Virus record (IMG/VR): IMGVR_UViG_3300023278_002863
Location: 10,953-50,344 of that record
Strand: one strand, 5' to 3'
Source: a virus
Length of the DNA: 39,392 nucleotides
The position numbers were made by a program, and so were the translations under genes. The notes beneath the pieces were generated by a model. It was given only the letters and a program-made list of their open reading frames with translations. It made no database searches and was not told the DNA's origin. Below, piece after piece: positions 21,033-29,917 of this stretch (positions are counted from its first letter, which is position 1; the number at the start of each line of letters is the position of its first letter).

Positions 21033-21416
21033 ATGTCAGTTAAAGAGAAGAGTATTATAACGAGAAAAGTCCTTGTGGCTAATGTTGATGCCATTGAGGC
21101 TTATTTAAGTAAGGACAATGGTAAGTTCAGGTTCTGCCAGGAAGATAACAAATATTATACAGAGGGGGCGCAGAAGGGGGTTCCATTGCATCTTGTTCGT
21201 GGGTATATGAGTAGGCTGTTGGTGGTGTATGTGGATCGTCACAACTTTGAGGTTACAATAAATACTGTACCTTTGACTCGTGGTGCGCAGAGTGGTGTTG
21301 TTGTGGAGAGCAATAAGACTATGATCAGGAAGCCTGAGTTGTTCTTTGAGTTGTTAAAGGAGAAGCAGTTGGAGTATGAAAAAATTGTTGAACACATGCA
21401 AAATCAGAAAAGGTAA
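21033..21416 (+). CDS. hypothetical protein upstream of GroEL
   Basis: A 127-residue protein (MSVKEKSIITRKVLVANVDA) with an alpha/beta first half and a Lys/Glu helix at the end. Its TAA overlaps the chaperonin ATG (TAATG), so the two are translationally coupled. A helper role for the chaperonin is possible only by context. Confidence 0.75.
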   Translation: MSVKEKSIITRKVLVANVDAIEAYLSKDNGKFRFCQEDNKYYTEGAQKGVPLHLVRGYMSRLLVVYVDRHNFEVTINTVPLTRGAQSGVVVESNKTMIRKPELFFELLKEKQLEYEKIVEHMQNQKR

Positions 21417-23257
21417 TGGGACATTCAAAACATTTGTTGATTAGGGGCAGGGAGGAATATGTATCGGGTTTAGTTAAGGAGTTAAGTGATGTTATTGTTA
21501 GCACTATGGGTCCGGGGGGCGATATCGCTCTGATACAGACGGGTAGTGGCACTATGGCTACAAAGGATGGGGTGACGGTTAGTAGGCATATTGCACCACG
21601 TGACAGCTTTTCGTCTATGATTAGTCGTTTGATTATTGATGCTGCCAATCGTACTGTTAAGGAAGTTGGAGATGGCACTACAACTACGGTGTGCCTGTTG
21701 TCGGCTCTGTATAGTTTGTGGGTACATAATTATCGTGAGCAGTTCTTTGACAAGAGGCAGTTCTTGATTGGCATGGATGAGGCTGTCAAGGATGTGTTGT
21801 CGTTGATGAAGGAAGGGGGAAGGAGTGTTTATAATAGGGATGGTATTTGCAAGAACACTCTGTGCCATGTGGCACGTATTGCCTGCAATGGTGACAATAC
21901 TACAGCAGACATGATTAGTGATCTGGTGTATAGTGTTGGTGCTAATGGGCGTGTGATGATTAAAAAGAATATTGGTTCTGTGACTTATACTGAGAGGGAG
22001 AGTGGCTATACCTTTGATACGGTGTTGTTGGGAAGACAACACCTTCGTGACCGTACCAAGGGTGAGACTGTTTTGATAAACCCTTTGTTTATGTTGTCTG
22101 CGGATGTATTTGAAGACGATGTTGATATTGTTCCTGTTATTGATGCTTGGTTGCGTAGCAGTGAGTTGAAGGATGAGAATGGTGCTATACGGCCACTTGT
22201 TATTGTTACTACGGGATTGACGGGTGCTGCCCGAAGCTTTATCAGTGCCAATGCTGACCAGGCACCTGTTTATGTAGTATCACCACCGCTGGGTGGCGAG
22301 GAGGGATGGGAAGTGATGACAGATATTCAAGATCTTACGGCAACGCATCAGGTGTATCTGAAGGCAGGGGGAAAGCCTGTCCGAGATGCCTTTGGTGCTG
22401 ACTTTGAGCCGGAGGATGAGATGGAACTGCCACAGCCGTGGAAGGAGTTTGGTAGTGCTTCCAAGTGTATATTGAGTCCTACTAAGTGTAGTATTATTCC
22501 GGATAAGGAATATAGTTCAGATAGTCGTGTGGCTTTGATACAGGCACGTATTGCCAAGAGTCAGAGTGAGAGGGAGATAGAGTTCTTGCAGCAGAGGATT
22601 GCTGCATTGCTTGGAGGAGTTGGAGTTGTCTATGTGGGTGCAGATTCTGATGCTGAAGCAGATAAGCTTGAGCATGCTATTGATGATGGTCAGAGGGCAT
22701 GCTTTACTGCTCTGAAAGGAGGGGTTGTAGCTGGAGCAGGAAGGAGTATGTGGTTTGCCAGTGTTCATCTTTCTAACGTAGGAAATGTTGCTTTGAATTG
22801 TTCTGACGAGGACCACGTGGAGGCGAGTTATTGGAATGGGTACAACCTGGTGCTTCAGGCATTAGCTATTCCTGCGTGTCAGATTATTGCCAACTACCTT
22901 GGGTGTGCTAAGTTTGAGGCAGGACAAAAGCTTGAGGAGTTGGAGCATGATGAAGACTTAATGTCATCCAGATGGCGTGGATGGGAAGCCAATGGCAGAC
23001 TTGTAGATGACATGTTTGATGCAGGGATAATTGACCCTTATCTTGTCTGTCAGTCGGCTATAAAAAATGCATCGAGTGTTGCAAAACAATTGATTCACTG
23101 TAAGTATGTGTTAATAGAGGATAAGGGCGATGAAGGGTTTATAGGCGCACCTGGGGAGCAAGTGGATGAGCGTATTAATACGGATGATGTTCGGGAGTTA
23201 TACAAGAGATTAGATTTATTAAAAGCAAATAAAGAAGGAAACGCATGGCACGGATAA
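21416..23257 (+). CDS. groEL-like: GroEL-type group I chaperonin (phage-encoded)
   Basis: A 613-residue Cpn60 homologue; E. coli GroEL has 548. MGPGG (31-35) matches the nucleotide phosphate loop LGPKG, TKDGVTVSR (49-57) contains the D52 equivalent (Asp51), GDGTTT (85-90) the D87 equivalent (Asp86), and a gap-free alignment over GGVGVVYVGA...GGVVAGAG (400-442) puts Asp424 at D398. ATPase residues thus seem intact. The apical domain (about 188-380) aligns through GYTFD and LVIVTTGLTG. The Gly/Met-rich tail is absent, replaced by a charged C-terminus; extra length lies in the apical domain and C-terminal region. It overlaps the GroES gene by 13 bp. The role is ATP-driven folding, probably of phage structural proteins. 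Confidence 0.95.
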   Translation: MGHSKHLLIRGREEYVSGLVKELSDVIVSTMGPGGDIALIQTGSGTMATKDGVTVSRHIAPRDSFSSMISRLIIDAANRTVKEVGDGTTTTVCLLSALYSLWVHNYREQFFDKRQFLIGMDEAVKDVLSLMKEGGRSVYNRDGICKNTLCHVARIACNGDNTTADMISDLVYSVGANGRVMIKKNIGSVTYTERESGYTFDTVLLGRQHLRDRTKGETVLINPLFMLSADVFEDDVDIVPVIDAWLRSSELKDENGAIRPLVIVTTGLTGAARSFISANADQAPVYVVSPPLGGEEGWEVMTDIQDLTATHQVYLKAGGKPVRDAFGADFEPEDEMELPQPWKEFGSASKCILSPTKCSIIPDKEYSSDSRVALIQARIAKSQSEREIEFLQQRIAALLGGVGVVYVGADSDAEADKLEHAIDDGQRACFTALKGGVVAGAGRSMWFASVHLSNVGNVALNCSDEDHVEASYWNGYNLVLQALAIPACQIIANYLGCAKFEAGQKLEELEHDEDLMSSRWRGWEANGRLVDDMFDAGIIDPYLVCQSAIKNASSVAKQLIHCKYVLIEDKGDEGFIGAPGEQVDERINTDDVRELYKRLDLLKANKEGNAWHG

Positions 23258-23559
23258 AAGCAAGAGAGGGATATGTTCTGTTAGAGGATGTGTCTGTTCG
23301 CCTTAGGGGCGTTAAGAAGTTTCATGAGGTTCGTCATCGTCAGCCACAGCTGGCTATGATAATAGAGTTTACTAAGCCATCTGGAGAACAGTTCATTCCA
23401 TGGGATGAACAGATTAGTGTTGGCATGGTGGTGTTAAAGCCTGTAACACAGAAGTATGAGTTTGATGATGGCCAGGGGAGAAGGTTGTTGGTATGCCATC
23501 ATTCGGATATAAAGGTGTTCTTTGACAAAAACGACAATGATGAAGCCGGACCATATTAG
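23245..23559 (+). CDS. groES-like: GroES-type co-chaperonin
   Basis: A 104-residue Cpn10-like protein. GYVLLEDVSV (9-18) matches the first GroES strand (RVIVKRKEV). Residues 19-33 stand at the mobile loop and are rich in Arg/Lys/His (RLRGVKKFHEVRHRQ). ISVGMVVLKP (57-66) corresponds to KVGDIVIF and LLVCHHSDIKVFF (81-93) to VLIMSESDILAIV. It should cap the phage chaperonin as a ring. It overlaps the chaperonin gene upstream and the tandem GroES gene downstream. Confidence 0.8.
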   Translation: MARIKAREGYVLLEDVSVRLRGVKKFHEVRHRQPQLAMIIEFTKPSGEQFIPWDEQISVGMVVLKPVTQKYEFDDGQGRRLLVCHHSDIKVFFDKNDNDEAGPY

Positions 23560-24268
23560 TAGTAACCTTGTAATGGTTCGCCCCGAAGCACACATGAACA
23601 AGATTGGTGAGTGGCAGATATTTGATATTCATTCACCTGCCCATCACCATTCTGTTCGTGGCAGAGTGGTTAAGGTTCCGGATAACCTGTATTGTGCAGG
23701 AGACCAGATCCGAAAGCTTGACAGGGTGCAGAGATGCGATGAGGTGATTAAGAATAAACAATTTATCGCTTCAAGGAGTCTTGAGTTTGGAACAAAAATG
23801 GAGTTGGAAGTAGGAGATGAGGTAATATTTCGTTATATTATACATACCGAGTGCATGGCACAGGGTTGGTATTGGCATGAAGAAGGGGAAGAGGTTCCCT
23901 GTCTGTTTATGCCGTATGACAGTATCTTTATGGTTATTCGGGATGGGAAGCGGATAATGGTAAATGGGTGGCTGTGGGTAGAGCCAGTACAGGTTTCCAA
24001 GGATGAAGTTGCCAATGATGTAGGCATGATTATAGCGGAGCAGGGTAAGAAAAAGATAGGCAGTGGAATCGTAAGGCTTGCAGGAAGCTGTAACAGTAGT
24101 TACCTGTACGAGGCAGGTAGTGATCTGGATGATGTGAAGGAGGGAGATTCTATAGTGTTTAAAAAGACTGCAGGGGTAGGCGTTGAGTGGTTCTGTCATC
24201 AGAGCCTCAACAGCGGAAGGTATCCGTACTACGTCATGCAGAGAAAAGATATCTTAGCAATTATTTGA
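23537..24268 (+). CDS. tandem two-domain GroES-like co-chaperonin (Cpn20-like)
   Basis: A 243-residue protein of two consecutive GroES-like domains. Domain 1 (9-134): LVMVRPE, SVRGRVVKVP (GroES STRGEVLAVG), EVGDEVIF (91-98), PCLFMPYDSIFMVI (121-134). Domain 2 (140-243): GWLWVEPV, IGSGIVRLAG, VKEGDSIVFKK (200-210) and YYVMQRKDILAII (231-243). Fused double Cpn10 proteins are known from chloroplasts (Cpn20). ATG 23537 or 23540 is chosen over a TTG at 23522. It overlaps the single-domain GroES by 23 bp. The terminator at 24294 ends the cassette. Confidence 0.8.
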   Translation: MMKPDHISSNLVMVRPEAHMNKIGEWQIFDIHSPAHHHSVRGRVVKVPDNLYCAGDQIRKLDRVQRCDEVIKNKQFIASRSLEFGTKMELEVGDEVIFRYIIHTECMAQGWYWHEEGEEVPCLFMPYDSIFMVIRDGKRIMVNGWLWVEPVQVSKDEVANDVGMIIAEQGKKKIGSGIVRLAGSCNSSYLYEAGSDLDDVKEGDSIVFKKTAGVGVEWFCHQSLNSGRYPYYVMQRKDILAII

Positions 24269-24293
24269 CTTTGTGGTCAATTGTGTGTTTCTG

Positions 24294-24322
24294 GGGTGCA
24301 GATTGCGGTCTGCGCCCGTTTT
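24294..24322 (+). terminator. rho-independent terminator closing the chaperonin cassette
   Basis: GGGTGCAGA (24294-24302) pairs with TCTGCGCCC (24309-24317, one T-G pair) around a 6-nt loop, followed by GTTTT. It separates the chaperonin cassette from the packaging genes. Confidence 0.75.
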
Positions 24323-24333
24323 AAAAAGTTAGT

Positions 24334-24966
24334 ATGAAAGAACAGGAATTTAGTGGTATGGAGTTTAATCCCTTTGAGCCGTTTGGCGAGACCTTCATGT
24401 GCAAACACTTTAAAAGGTTAGGTAAGATAGAGGCATTTAGCTATCTGCCAGCGGAGTACAAAGAGGCAGGATGGAAGAAAAACAACATCGACCGAATGCT
24501 AAGATTTGTAGTAGTGTTTATAGACCCACAGTCACCACTATTTGAGGAGAGGGATTTCATGAAACGCAGGAAGCTTGCAAAGAAGGTGATAGGGATTAAG
24601 AAGGATGATGTGGAAAATGCAGAGATAGAGGACGAGGCAGAGGTCTTTCAGGAATTAACATACGAATACTTCAGGTTAATCCACGCTACTAACTACGAGC
24701 AATGGTTTACTTATAAGATGCAGATTGCAGATTTCAATAAGTATCTAAGGACTCCTATTGAGAAGTCTGCGCAGAAGGTGGCACAGGAAGTAAATGCCCG
24801 TAAGAGTCTTATGCAACAGATAGGGTCGTTTACAGAAGAGATGCAGAAATTAGAGAATGTGATATTTAATGATGACAGGTTAGCTAAAATGATTAATGAA
24901 AAGGCTGTGCAAAACTCAATAGGAGGATATGCAGAGCGATTTGCAGATGAACCAGAATGGCATTAA
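24334..24966 (+). CDS. conserved protein upstream of TerL (possible small terminase-like)
   Basis: A 210-residue, largely helical, charged protein (MKEQEFSGMEFNPFEPFGET). The mid part is Lys/Glu-rich (KVIGIKKDDVENAEIEDEAE) and residues about 140-190 look like a coiled coil (EKSAQKVAQEVNARKSLMQQ). Position directly upstream of TerL, overlapping it by 10 bp, is where a small terminase subunit would sit, but no DNA-binding motif is visible. Confidence 0.7.
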   Translation: MKEQEFSGMEFNPFEPFGETFMCKHFKRLGKIEAFSYLPAEYKEAGWKKNNIDRMLRFVVVFIDPQSPLFEERDFMKRRKLAKKVIGIKKDDVENAEIEDEAEVFQELTYEYFRLIHATNYEQWFTYKMQIADFNKYLRTPIEKSAQKVAQEVNARKSLMQQIGSFTEEMQKLENVIFNDDRLAKMINEKAVQNSIGGYAERFADEPEWH

Positions 24967-27113
24967 ACGAAAAATTATACACAGCAGAGTGGGATTTTGA
25001 AAACCCATATGATGTCACACCCATTGACGGGTTTGACATTCCCGTCTCCCTCCCCAAGAAACCACCAAAAACTTACTTTAATAATATGAACAAGGCCGTA
25101 TCAAATCAAAAGTTTGAACGGGAAGTAATACCAAAGGATCTTATGAGGTGGCCGGAGAGGCTGCGAGATAAGTTTGTGGAGAGGATGTATCACAAAAGAC
25201 GGAACGGGGAATGGTGGATGATTAAAGGAAAAGAAGTGTACATCACGGGCAAGTATTGGTTTTACCTGAACTTCTGGTGGACAGAGTCGGGGATGTTCCC
25301 AGAGTTCAGAGAAGGGGATATGAACTTCTACCTCGTGTGGGAGCATTGCTGTAGGGATGAAAATTGTTATGGGATGTTGCATATAAAGGGCAGACGTATG
25401 GGTGATACTGAAAAGGCTCTGAATCTTGTGTGGGAAAAAAGTTCCGGCACACGATATACATGGTGTGGCATGCAGAATGTGAAGGAGGATGATGCCAAAG
25501 ATAACTTTATACGTATCGTTCATGCACACAATAAGATACCGTGGTTCTTCAAGCCTATCATGAAGGGTAGTTCCGCTCCGACAAAGGATATGGAGTTTGA
25601 TTATCCGGAAGAGATATACTCCCGAAAGAAGCTTAAAGAAAAGAAGAAGCGTGGAGATATAGACTCGCAGGGAGACCTGATACACAAGTATAGTCCTATA
25701 CAGAGCCGGATAGATTACGAGACTTCCGTTAAAGGGAGATATGACGGTAAGAGGCTTGCGATCTGGCATTTGGATGAGCCTGGCAAGATTACAGCCTTTG
25801 ATGTCAACGAGCAGTGGAGTATCATAAAACCTGCCCTTGCTCTGCAGAACGGGGTAAAGATAATTGGTAAGGCATTGTGGACAACAACGGTTGAAGACTT
25901 TGAGAGTGCTAAGACGATGCAGAATATACAAAAGACATGGAATGATAGTGACCCCTCTAATAAAAATAAAAATGGCAGGACCAAGTCAGGGTTGTACAGG
26001 TACTTCAGAAATTGTATCTATGCCTTTACTGTAGACGAGTGGGGATTTCACGATAAGGAGGCGTGTATAGAATTTGTCAATAACGAGAAGGAATCGTTTG
26101 AACAGATGACAGACTGGGACGGGTTAGCAGACTTTATGCGTAAACATCCGTTGAGTATAGAGGATGTGTTTAAGCCTCCTCACAACGAGTGTGTGCTGTT
26201 TCCGGCACTTCTTGATAAGAGAATGACACAGATAGATACTAACAAAGCTGGAAATGGAGGAGATGTTTCTGCAACAGGAACACATGTTAAACCGTTAGAG
26301 ATAGCAGGGGACTTTGTGTGGACAGGAGGATTCGGAGGAGAGGTTATGTGGCTTCCATCTAAGAATGGCAAGTGGAGAGTGTCACACTTTCCGGATAAGC
26401 CTAACAACTTCTTTAAACAGGCAGACGGTCTGCCACGACCAGGAAATGATAATCAGTACACGTTTGGAGTTGACCCGATTGACCATATGGCAGAGAAAGG
26501 AGAAGGATCTGATGGTGGCGGTGCTATATATAGAAGGTATAACGAAATAGTGGATGGCAATCTTGATAAGGACGAAGAAGGTGAAGTGGCCGAGTGGGAT
26601 ATGTGGAAAATGCAGACAGACAGGTTTGTTGCTGATTACATGGATAGGCCGGACAATCCATACGAGTACTTTGAGGAGATGCTGAAAGCAGGTGTGTACT
26701 ATGGTGTGCCTGTGTTTCCGGAAGCGAACAGGGGGTCGATAATCCCTTGGTTTTATAGCAAAGGGTTTAAGCATTACATAAAAGGAAGACCCAAAGAAAC
26801 ACACATAGATCAGAACAAAAAGAAAAGAAAAGCGTTTAGAAAAGAAAAAGGAATCAAAGCAAACACAGCAATTATACATCTTTACACGCAGGAATTAAAG
26901 AAGCATGTGTTTAGTCGGTGGCAGACAATCCACCACAAGAGGATAATAAATGATTTCAGACAATATAATGTAAAGAACAGGACGTACCGAGATTTAACGG
27001 TTGCATGTGGCATGGCACTTCTTGCTGCCATGGATATGAAAAAAGAGGCAGGGGCAGTGGTTAAAAAAGATTGGAACGGTCTACCGTTGAAGAAAAGAAA
27101 ACGAAGGGTATGA
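24957..27113 (+). CDS. terL: terminase large subunit
   Basis: A 718-residue packaging motor. The ATPase domain has a Walker A-like HIKGRRMGDTEKA (142-154) and Walker B LAIWHLDEPGK with Asp273-Glu274. The C-terminal nuclease domain has YTFGVDPID (catalytic Asp), VPVFPEANR and YRDLTVACGMALLA, which correspond to the three acidic positions of RNase H-like terminase nucleases. The layout and the long N-terminal WW-rich region resemble crAss-like phage TerL. It cuts concatemeric DNA and pumps it through the portal. Confidence 0.88.
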   Translation: MALNEKLYTAEWDFENPYDVTPIDGFDIPVSLPKKPPKTYFNNMNKAVSNQKFEREVIPKDLMRWPERLRDKFVERMYHKRRNGEWWMIKGKEVYITGKYWFYLNFWWTESGMFPEFREGDMNFYLVWEHCCRDENCYGMLHIKGRRMGDTEKALNLVWEKSSGTRYTWCGMQNVKEDDAKDNFIRIVHAHNKIPWFFKPIMKGSSAPTKDMEFDYPEEIYSRKKLKEKKKRGDIDSQGDLIHKYSPIQSRIDYETSVKGRYDGKRLAIWHLDEPGKITAFDVNEQWSIIKPALALQNGVKIIGKALWTTTVEDFESAKTMQNIQKTWNDSDPSNKNKNGRTKSGLYRYFRNCIYAFTVDEWGFHDKEACIEFVNNEKESFEQMTDWDGLADFMRKHPLSIEDVFKPPHNECVLFPALLDKRMTQIDTNKAGNGGDVSATGTHVKPLEIAGDFVWTGGFGGEVMWLPSKNGKWRVSHFPDKPNNFFKQADGLPRPGNDNQYTFGVDPIDHMAEKGEGSDGGGAIYRRYNEIVDGNLDKDEEGEVAEWDMWKMQTDRFVADYMDRPDNPYEYFEEMLKAGVYYGVPVFPEANRGSIIPWFYSKGFKHYIKGRPKETHIDQNKKKRKAFRKEKGIKANTAIIHLYTQELKKHVFSRWQTIHHKRIINDFRQYNVKNRTYRDLTVACGMALLAAMDMKKEAGAVVKKDWNGLPLKKRKRRV

Positions 27114-27445
27114 TGGCAGGAGCATGGGTGGTGTTGCATACAATATTTGCAGCAATACAACACACAAGTAAGAATTATATTGAGTTAAAAAGTTTTAAAG
27201 AAGACTTAAAAGAAATATTAATTTATATATTAATGTGTATCGTAGTGTTTAGTTATGGGTACCCTATACATTTAGCAGTGGTCATGTCTTGTGTAATTGG
27301 TTGTTTTTATGTATTTTGTGCAATGGGTTGGAAAATCTTTGCTATATTAACACCTCTACACTGGCGTTGGGCCTCCTTTATGGGGTTCAATAATCTATTC
27401 ATTTCAGGAACATTAGCTTTTTTATTGTACATATGTTATGGTTGA
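27110..27445 (+). CDS. three-helix membrane protein between TerL and portal
   Basis: A 111-residue hydrophobic protein starting at ATG 27110, which overlaps the TerL stop (ATGATG), and overlapping the portal start by 8 bp. Likely membrane segments are EILIYILMCIVVFSYGYPI, LAVVMSCVIGCFYVFCAMG and LFISGTLAFLLYIC. A membrane protein in the packaging operon is unusual; a holin or another late membrane function is possible but unproven. Confidence 0.7.
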   Translation: MMAGAWVVLHTIFAAIQHTSKNYIELKSFKEDLKEILIYILMCIVVFSYGYPIHLAVVMSCVIGCFYVFCAMGWKIFAILTPLHWRWASFMGFNNLFISGTLAFLLYICYG

Positions 27446-29870
27446 AACACAGAAATACATAGGAGAGAAAGACTATAAGTCTGGAAAATACAAAATGCCC
27501 AATCGGGCATCTCAAAAAGACGATAAGTTCTATCTCAAGATGGCAAAGTATATGTGGTCACAGTACGTGAGCAATTCCAGTGCTATAAGTTATGGTGGCT
27601 ATAGTTCGACTTCCGGAAAAAGTTTTGTAGAGTTGAGGCTCTATGCCCTTGGTCAGCAAGACAAGTTACGATACATGGAACTGTTGGACGATTGTGATGA
27701 GTTCACACAGGAGGGATATCTGAATCTGAATTGGGACATAGTCCAGATCCTTCCAAAGTTTACTGACATCGTAAAGGGTAAACTTGCAGGGATGGACTTT
27801 GAGATGAACACCCAGGCTATCGATGCGGTATCAAACAAGAAAAGGCTAAGGAAGTCCAACAAGATGAAAATCCTTGCAAACCCTCAGATGCAAGAGTTTA
27901 TGAAAAAGACGGGGTTTCGGCCAAAGGGCATGAAACTGCCTTCGTATATAAAATCCGTGGAAGACGTAGAAGTCTATGTAAAAATGGGAGGGGTTAAGCT
28001 GGAATATGAGATGGCGATGAGAGATGCCATAGAAAGCACAAAATATGAAAGCCGTTGGGATACACTGAAAGATAAGATAGTAGAAGACGTAATTACTTTG
28101 GGCATATGTGCCATTAAAACTAAATGTCATGAGAAGACTCACAAGGTTATTGCAGACTATGTAGACCCTCTGTATCTTGTTATACAGCCATCTAAGTATG
28201 CAGACTATCGTGATAGCACATGGGCAGCGGAAATAAGAACCGTTACGATTGGCCAATTAAGAATGGAGTCCAATTTAACCGAAGGAGATATCCTTGAGAT
28301 TGTAAAAAAATATAGAGGGCAACGTGGGAACTCAAAGACATACGATGTGCCAACGGGAATAGAATGGGAGAAGTCCTACCAAAACGACTATGACTTTGAT
28401 ACAACACAGATTTCTTATAATGACTTTACGATAGACGTTATGGAGAGTTACTTCATAGCTAAAGACGTAGAAAGATACATTGTAGGAGTCAGAGAAGACG
28501 AGGGGAACTACATCTATGATAAAGTAAAAAGGAACGCAAAGCTTAATAAAAAACAAAAAAAGTCGGGAAAGAATACAGAGGACAATATTATACAGAAGTG
28601 TTACAAGTGCTTCTGGGTGATAGGGACAGACTATCTGTATGACTGTGGCGAGGAGTACGCTATCGCTAAAGCTGAGAAAGATGGCGTGAAAGAAGCACTA
28701 CTTCCTATTCAAGTTTACTCAAACAAAACAAAAAGTATAGTGGAGAGATGTATATCCTTTGTAGATGATATACAGCTTGCTACACTGAAGAAAAGAAATG
28801 CCCTATCTAAGATGGCTCCTGGGCCACGCATGATTATAGATAAAAGTATTCTAAGGGATTCTGTAGATATTGGTGGACAACAATATTCAATGTTGGACTT
28901 GCTGTCGGTATATAGCAAGTCGGGAGTTATGATCGTAGAATCCAGGCCGGAATACGAAGGTGACGAAGGGGCCAGCAACAGAAGACCATTTGACTTCATG
29001 CCGTCCGGAGTCATGGAGGATATTAATATCTTCCTTCAAGAGATATCTCATAACGTAGACCTTATCAGGCAGGTCACAGGTATAAATGAAGTGGCTGACG
29101 GTAGTACACAGAAACAGGACATGTTGGTAAAAGTCATGGAGGGATTAAATGCAGCAACCAATAACGCCTTGAGGCCACACTTCAGACTGTATGAAGGACT
29201 CTATGAAAATTGGTGCAAATATGCTTGTTTGAAATGGCAAACAGCTTTAATGGGTGGTGACATCGATGTCAACTATGTTCCTATGGGAGACACGATGATT
29301 CAAACTATAAAGCTTTCAAAAGATATGTACCTGTATGACTACGGCATACATATCACTTTGATTCCTTCGCAGGAGGACAGGCAGATGCTACTTCAGAACA
29401 TACAGCAGATGCGCATTGCAGACCAGCTTGCAATAGAGGATTACCTTGTGCTTCACAATATGATAAAAACAGGAGACATCAAAAAAGCGCAACTTTTCTT
29501 GGCAAAAGCAGTAAAAGAATATAGGAAGCTTCAACATCAAAGACAGTTGGAGCAGATGGATGCACAGGGGAAGGCCAATGGCGAAGCTGCAGTAATGGCT
29601 GAACAGGCAAGAGCGCAGACATCACAGATAAAACTGCAGGGCGATCTGGCAAAGATAGCAGCGCAGGGTGAGGAAGATAGAAAGACGATAGCCTTCCAGG
29701 CTAAATTTGACATGACGAGAGATGAAGAAAAAGACACTCGTAAGTTAGGTAGTGATGTCGTGCAGAAAGGCATGGATGCTGCCATAGAAGGTAAAATTCC
29801 ACCTCCACCAACAGGAGAGGAAATGCCACCGGGGCAAGAACAAATGCCACCTAATTTGGGAATGTCTTGA
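27438..29870 (+). CDS. portal protein
   Basis: An 810-residue protein. The N-terminal YALGQQDKLRYMELL and then LNWDIVQILPKFTDIVKGKL are typical of portals of crAss-like phages, where the ring of twelve subunits forms the DNA channel. The C-terminal third is a helical barrel/coiled coil rich in Gln, Ala and Lys, ending in a Pro-rich tail (PPPPTGEEMPPGQEQMPP). It follows TerL as in other tailed phages. Confidence 0.85.
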   Translation: MVETQKYIGEKDYKSGKYKMPNRASQKDDKFYLKMAKYMWSQYVSNSSAISYGGYSSTSGKSFVELRLYALGQQDKLRYMELLDDCDEFTQEGYLNLNWDIVQILPKFTDIVKGKLAGMDFEMNTQAIDAVSNKKRLRKSNKMKILANPQMQEFMKKTGFRPKGMKLPSYIKSVEDVEVYVKMGGVKLEYEMAMRDAIESTKYESRWDTLKDKIVEDVITLGICAIKTKCHEKTHKVIADYVDPLYLVIQPSKYADYRDSTWAAEIRTVTIGQLRMESNLTEGDILEIVKKYRGQRGNSKTYDVPTGIEWEKSYQNDYDFDTTQISYNDFTIDVMESYFIAKDVERYIVGVREDEGNYIYDKVKRNAKLNKKQKKSGKNTEDNIIQKCYKCFWVIGTDYLYDCGEEYAIAKAEKDGVKEALLPIQVYSNKTKSIVERCISFVDDIQLATLKKRNALSKMAPGPRMIIDKSILRDSVDIGGQQYSMLDLLSVYSKSGVMIVESRPEYEGDEGASNRRPFDFMPSGVMEDINIFLQEISHNVDLIRQVTGINEVADGSTQKQDMLVKVMEGLNAATNNALRPHFRLYEGLYENWCKYACLKWQTALMGGDIDVNYVPMGDTMIQTIKLSKDMYLYDYGIHITLIPSQEDRQMLLQNIQQMRIADQLAIEDYLVLHNMIKTGDIKKAQLFLAKAVKEYRKLQHQRQLEQMDAQGKANGEAAVMAEQARAQTSQIKLQGDLAKIAAQGEEDRKTIAFQAKFDMTRDEEKDTRKLGSDVVQKGMDAAIEGKIPPPPTGEEMPPGQEQMPPNLGMS

Positions 29871-29917
29871 TAATTAGGAAATAATTTATTAAATTTGATC
29901 ATATAAATGTACATATT

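Noticed and set aside
21531-21571. Loss of the GroEL ATPase aspartates
   Set aside because: A first misalignment suggested D52 and D398 were replaced, but a careful gap-free alignment keeps all three (D51, D86, D424 here).
25101-25931. Long antisense ORFs in the structural region (also 21482-22042, 26382-26879, 29537-30109)
   Set aside because: They lie entirely opposite well-supported structural or chaperonin genes and have low-complexity compositions typical of shadow frames.
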